The position numbers and the translations under genes are program-made. A stretch of DNA of 64,000 bases from Bacillus sp. AFS073361 (GTDB lineage: Bacteria; Bacillota; Bacilli; Bacillales; Cytobacillaceae): contig NZ_NUZU01000013.1 of assembly GCF_002567005.1 (NCBI RefSeq), positions 80,339 to 144,338 on the forward strand, in the 5' to 3' direction. The notes below the pieces were generated by a model. The model had not been told where the DNA came from, searched no databases, and saw nothing but the letters and a program-made list of their open reading frames with translations. The stretch's first letter is position 1, and every line of letters starts with the position of its first letter. Below are positions 61,142 to 64,000 of the stretch, one piece after another.

Positions 61142-62347
61142 TTGAAAATGAAGATAATCGCACTATGTACGACCTTTATTATGGGAATCGGGAGTGTTTT
61201 TTCTTGTCCATCAGTAGATGCAAAGGAAAATAATCTTAAAAGTGTACAGGATCAGCGAACAGGTCTTCAAACAGATATTTCAAAAGCAAATTTAGAAATT
61301 TTTCAAGTCCAAGATGAATTAATTAGACTAGCTGAACAAATTATTAGAGTTGAGCAAGCCATTAAAGATAATAAAAAAATGATTGAACAAACAGAAGAAA
61401 AGGTAAAAGCCTCACAATCCCAAGTACAGGATCTTCAGCAAGAAATAGCATCCATTCAAGATAGAATTAATAAACGCAATGAATTAATAAAGAAACGTGC
61501 CTTATCGCTACAAGAAAGTGGTGGTCAGGTTAGATATATACACGTTGTTCTAGGTTCTTCGAGCTTTAGTGATTTTGTAGAAAGACTTGGTGCTGTTGCC
61601 TCGATGGTGGAAGCAGACCAAGATCTAGTTAAACATTATAAAGAAGATCAGAATGAAGTCCAAACTAAACAATCTTCAGTGGTGAAAAAGTTAAACGAAT
61701 TGCAAAATATGAAAACAGAACTTTTATGGATGCAAGAACAAATATTAGAACAAAAAAAGCAAAATGATGCTTTAAAAGCAGAACTTAGGATGAAAGAGCA
61801 GGAAAAACTTTCTGAGAAAGCTGATTTACAACAGAAAGATGGAACACTAGCAATAAAAGAAGCGCTCTTATTAAACGAGGCTCAGAATTCTAAGGGAACA
61901 GATAAAAATAATGAAACCGTGAATTTGGATGTTCCATTACCTACAACCACCAATGAAGCCATTAATGTGGTCATTCATGCTGGGGAAAAATATATTGGGA
62001 ACTCCGTTTATGTATTTGGCGGGGGAAGAAACTCTTATGATGTTGCCCATGGTAGATTTGATTGTTCAGGATTTGTTGCGTGGGCCTTCAGACAGGCAGG
62101 ATTTAAAGTGGGCGCTCATACAGATATCCTAAAAAATACTGGGGAAAGAGTTACCCTAAGTGAGGCGCGTCCTGGAGATCTAGTTTTTTTTGACACTTAT
62201 AAAATAGATGGGCATGTAGGGATTTACCTTGGCGGAGGTAAATTTATTGGTTCTCAAAGTTCAACCGGAATAGCCGTTGTAGATTTAACGCAAGGATTTT
62301 ACAAAAAGAAGTTTAATGGGCGTGTTATGAGAATCATCAACGACTAA
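61142..62347 (+). CDS. CwlO-like D,L-endopeptidase (coiled coil plus NlpC/P60)
   Basis: The 401-aa secreted enzyme has a signal peptide (to about residue 28), a long coiled coil (about 30-250) with the CwlO-type patch VRYIHVVLGSSSFSDFVERL, a linker, and a C-terminal NlpC/P60 domain. The catalytic Cys308 is in RFDCSGFVAW, and HVGIYLGGGKFI carries the catalytic His. Such enzymes cut peptidoglycan cross-links during elongation, and the coiled coil is needed for FtsEX regulation. Translation starts at TTG with GGGG seven bases upstream. Confidence 0.9.
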   Translation: MKMKIIALCTTFIMGIGSVFSCPSVDAKENNLKSVQDQRTGLQTDISKANLEIFQVQDELIRLAEQIIRVEQAIKDNKKMIEQTEEKVKASQSQVQDLQQEIASIQDRINKRNELIKKRALSLQESGGQVRYIHVVLGSSSFSDFVERLGAVASMVEADQDLVKHYKEDQNEVQTKQSSVVKKLNELQNMKTELLWMQEQILEQKKQNDALKAELRMKEQEKLSEKADLQQKDGTLAIKEALLLNEAQNSKGTDKNNETVNLDVPLPTTTNEAINVVIHAGEKYIGNSVYVFGGGRNSYDVAHGRFDCSGFVAWAFRQAGFKVGAHTDILKNTGERVTLSEARPGDLVFFDTYKIDGHVGIYLGGGKFIGSQSSTGIAVVDLTQGFYKKKFNGRVMRIIND

Positions 62348-62570
62348 CAATATAAAGAAAAAACACTGAATGTGGTAATAATTTAAGGCTGCATTTTTTC
62401 TTTGGAAAAAAATACATGAAACTAATTTTTGAATAATTGCGTTATTAATAGTGGAGAGTAAATTGGAATTTAAAAAATATTGCATTGTTATTGTTTAATG
62501 AGTAAAATGGATGAGTTATAAATTTAATCACTTACAATACTTTTGCAACAAGGTTAGGAGATTATCAGAA

Positions 62571-63407
62571 ATGGAACTACTTATGATTATTAAAGCTATT
62601 ATTCTAGGGCTGGTAGAAGGATTAACAGAATTTGCACCAGTATCATCTACCGGGCACATGATTATCGTGGATGATATGTGGCTGCAATCCGAAAAGTTTT
62701 TAACACAGCATGGAGCAAACACATTTAAAGTCGTTATCCAACTTGGTTCCATATTGGCGGTTGTTGTCACCTTTAAAGATCGCTTTATTGATTTATTAGG
62801 ATTGGGGCGCTTAAAAAAACAAGCAGCTTCAGGACAAGTACAAGGCCGTTTAAAACTTTCTCAAGTAATTGTGGGATTAATCCCTGCCGGTGTACTAGGC
62901 GTCCTTTTTAACGACTATATTGATGAGCACTTATTTTCAACTGCAACTGTTTTAATTGGCTTAGTTATTGGGGCGATCCTAATGATTCTTGCGGATATTT
63001 TTGGTCCAAAACGTCCAAAAGTACAAACAGTTGACCAAATTACTTATAAACAAGCATTGACTGTTGGCTTGTTTCAATGTTTTTCACTTTGGCCAGGATT
63101 TTCTCGTTCGGGTTCAACGATTTCTGGAGGAGTATTGATGGGGATGAGTCACCGTGCTGCCGCGGACTTTACCTTTATTATGGCTGTGCCAATCATGGCC
63201 GGAGCTAGTTTTCTCTCTTTATTAAAGAATTGGGAGTATATGACGTTGGATGCCCTTCCAATTTTTATTGCAGGATTTATTAGTGCCTTTATTTTTGCTC
63301 TTTTGTCTATACGCTTTTTCCTAAAGCTTATTAACAAAATAAGATTATTACCATTTGCTATTTATCGGATTGTGCTGGCTATTATCCTGTATGTAATATT
63401 TATCTAA
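62571..63407 (+). CDS. uppP: Undecaprenyl-diphosphatase UppP (BacA)
   Basis: The 278-aa membrane enzyme dephosphorylates undecaprenyl pyrophosphate for lipid-carrier recycling. The catalytic motifs are GLVEGLTEFAPVSSTGHMI near residue 12 and SLWPGFSRSGSTISGG near residue 175. About eight TM helices are visible. I chose the ATG at 62571, with TTAGGAG ten bases upstream, over the open frame to 62511. Loss or overexpression of this enzyme affects bacitracin response. Confidence 0.94.
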   Translation: MELLMIIKAIILGLVEGLTEFAPVSSTGHMIIVDDMWLQSEKFLTQHGANTFKVVIQLGSILAVVVTFKDRFIDLLGLGRLKKQAASGQVQGRLKLSQVIVGLIPAGVLGVLFNDYIDEHLFSTATVLIGLVIGAILMILADIFGPKRPKVQTVDQITYKQALTVGLFQCFSLWPGFSRSGSTISGGVLMGMSHRAAADFTFIMAVPIMAGASFLSLLKNWEYMTLDALPIFIAGFISAFIFALLSIRFFLKLINKIRLLPFAIYRIVLAIILYVIFI

Positions 63408-63458
63408 TTCGTGGCTTCTCTGTATTGTTAAACCAAAAGGTTAATAAAGAATGTAAGT

Positions 63459-63484
63459 GGGTCTATTAAGTCAATAATAGACCC
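63459..63484 (+). terminator. Hairpin between convergent uppP and the glycerophosphodiesterase
   Basis: GGGTCTATTA and TAATAGACCC form a perfect ten-base stem around AGTCAA. No T tract follows on +, so termination is uncertain. Confidence 0.5.
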
Positions 63485-63499
63485 TATTCCTATTCCTAT

Positions 63500-64000
63500 T
63501 TATGGTAAATCTGGAAAGTCACTGATAATTCCTTCAACATGGAAATGATTAAGCGTTTTTAAGTCATTCTTTTTATTAACAGTCCAAATCATTGTTTTAA
63601 AGCCATGGTGGTGAATTCTTTTAATCAACCGCTTATTCACCATGGTTATTTTGGGATTTACATACGACACATAGCTTGAAAAGGACTTTAAATTTTTATT
63701 CGAAATCATCTTCACACCGGAGTTTTTAATCAAAATGCCTATTGGAATGGTAGGCAGAAGGTCGTGAAACCGTTTTAGCGCACCACGGTCAAAGGACTGA
63801 ACAATAATTTGCTTGTCAACGGATGTTAACTCTCTTTTCTTCAATTCCTCCGCAAGTTTTTCCTCAACCAGGGGATAAAGTGAGGGTTTTTTTAATTCAA
63901 TTAAAAAGCCGATTTTCCCTGCAAACTCCTCAAATATCTCAGAGAGAGAGGGGATCTTCTCACCCGTAAAATTACAATGAAACCAACTTCCTGCATCAAG
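63500..64000 (-). CDS. Glycerophosphodiester phosphodiesterase, C-terminal part (runs off the window)
   Basis: The minus strand is open from the window edge to the stop at 63500, giving the last 166 residues. DAGSWFH, then KIPSLSEIFEEF, GFLIELKKPS with the catalytic Glu-Lys, VQSFD and WTVNKKNDLKTL near the end are GDPD-family features. The start and first catalytic His lie beyond 64000. The enzyme releases glycerol 3-phosphate from phospholipid-derived glycerophosphodiesters. It is convergent with uppP. Confidence 0.87.
   Translation of the reverse strand, partial: LDAGSWFHCNFTGEKIPSLSEIFEEFAGKIGFLIELKKPSLYPLVEEKLAEELKKRELTSVDKQIIVQSFDRGALKRFHDLLPTIPIGILIKNSGVKMISNKNLKSFSSYVSYVNPKITMVNKRLIKRIHHHGFKTMIWTVNKKNDLKTLNHFHVEGIISDFPDLP

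Noticed and set aside
1-64000. CRISPR array, prophage, integrase or restriction-modification system
   Set aside because: No regularly spaced repeats, no integrase, phage structural or cas-like proteins, and no methylase motifs were seen. The only repeats are the MITE, the 13-mer and one coding tandem repeat.

Overview
The window looks like chromosome of a low-GC, endospore-forming Bacillaceae bacterium of the Neobacillus/Priestia/Bacillus type. The supporting signs are a gerABC-type spore germination operon, a yknWXYZ operon, class IV (PhaR/PhaC) polyhydroxyalkanoate genes, a DesK/DesR pair, IDEAL, YitT/YczE and YcnI/YcnJ-type proteins, strong GGAGG ribosome binding sites and many TTG/GTG starts. 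The species cannot be fixed from sequence reading alone.

Layout. 1-1.6 kb: right end of a short mobile repeat, an esterase, a small WYL-like gene, a decayed tRNA copy and tRNA-Val(GAC). 1.6-5.8 kb: germination receptor operon (minus strand) with a small fourth gene. 6-9.2 kb: DMT exporter, AlkA-type glycosylase, 2-hydroxyacid dehydrogenase. 9.4-14.2 kb: heme-copper respiratory locus (CtaB, small subunit IIa, CuA subunit II, subunit I, Sco, membrane protein). 14.3-22.5 kb: AI-2E-type exporter, yknWXYZ, orphan trpB, GNAT and YitT genes. 22.6-27.9 kb: first PHA operon, preceded by a zone of relics and a 186-bp MITE. 28-36.9 kb: desKR, an ABC-2 exporter, and a PepSY/two-component module. 37-40.7 kb: pabBAC plus an RlaP-type nucleotidyltransferase. 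40.8-46.8 kb: probable copper-handling cluster (YdhK, CcdA-like, Met/His-rich protein, polyferredoxin, CopC-CopD, YcnI). 46.9-53.6 kb: YczE, aminotransferase, SRPBCC protein, cadherin-like secreted protein, PEP carboxylase. 53.9-60.9 kb: adhE broken by an in-frame stop, then the second PHA cluster with phaQ-phaP. 61-64 kb: CwlO-like endopeptidase, UppP, and the end of a glycerophosphodiesterase.

Functional reading. The two PHA loci are paralogous: each has a phasin-like gene, phaR, phaC and a convergent alpha/beta hydrolase. A hydrolase relic and a relic of the PhaQ-type promoter show past rearrangement. In the heme-copper locus, subunit I keeps all six metal-ligand His residues at or within one residue of Thermus ba3 numbering, but the cross-linked active-site Tyr237 is Asn. 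This suggests an NO-reducing or otherwise unusual enzyme rather than an ordinary O2 reductase, and I regard it as the most important observation in the window. The Cu cluster 27 kb away could supply copper to such an enzyme, but that link is inference.

Small-scale structure. A MITE family with 13-bp inverted ends and an 8-bp target duplication has two full copies. Both sit between a TATAAT box and the ribosome binding site of a minus-strand gene. A separate 13-bp interrupted palindrome, GGTGCCTGACACC, occurs eight times between 9 and 37 kb, always outside genes, and once forms the stem of a terminator.
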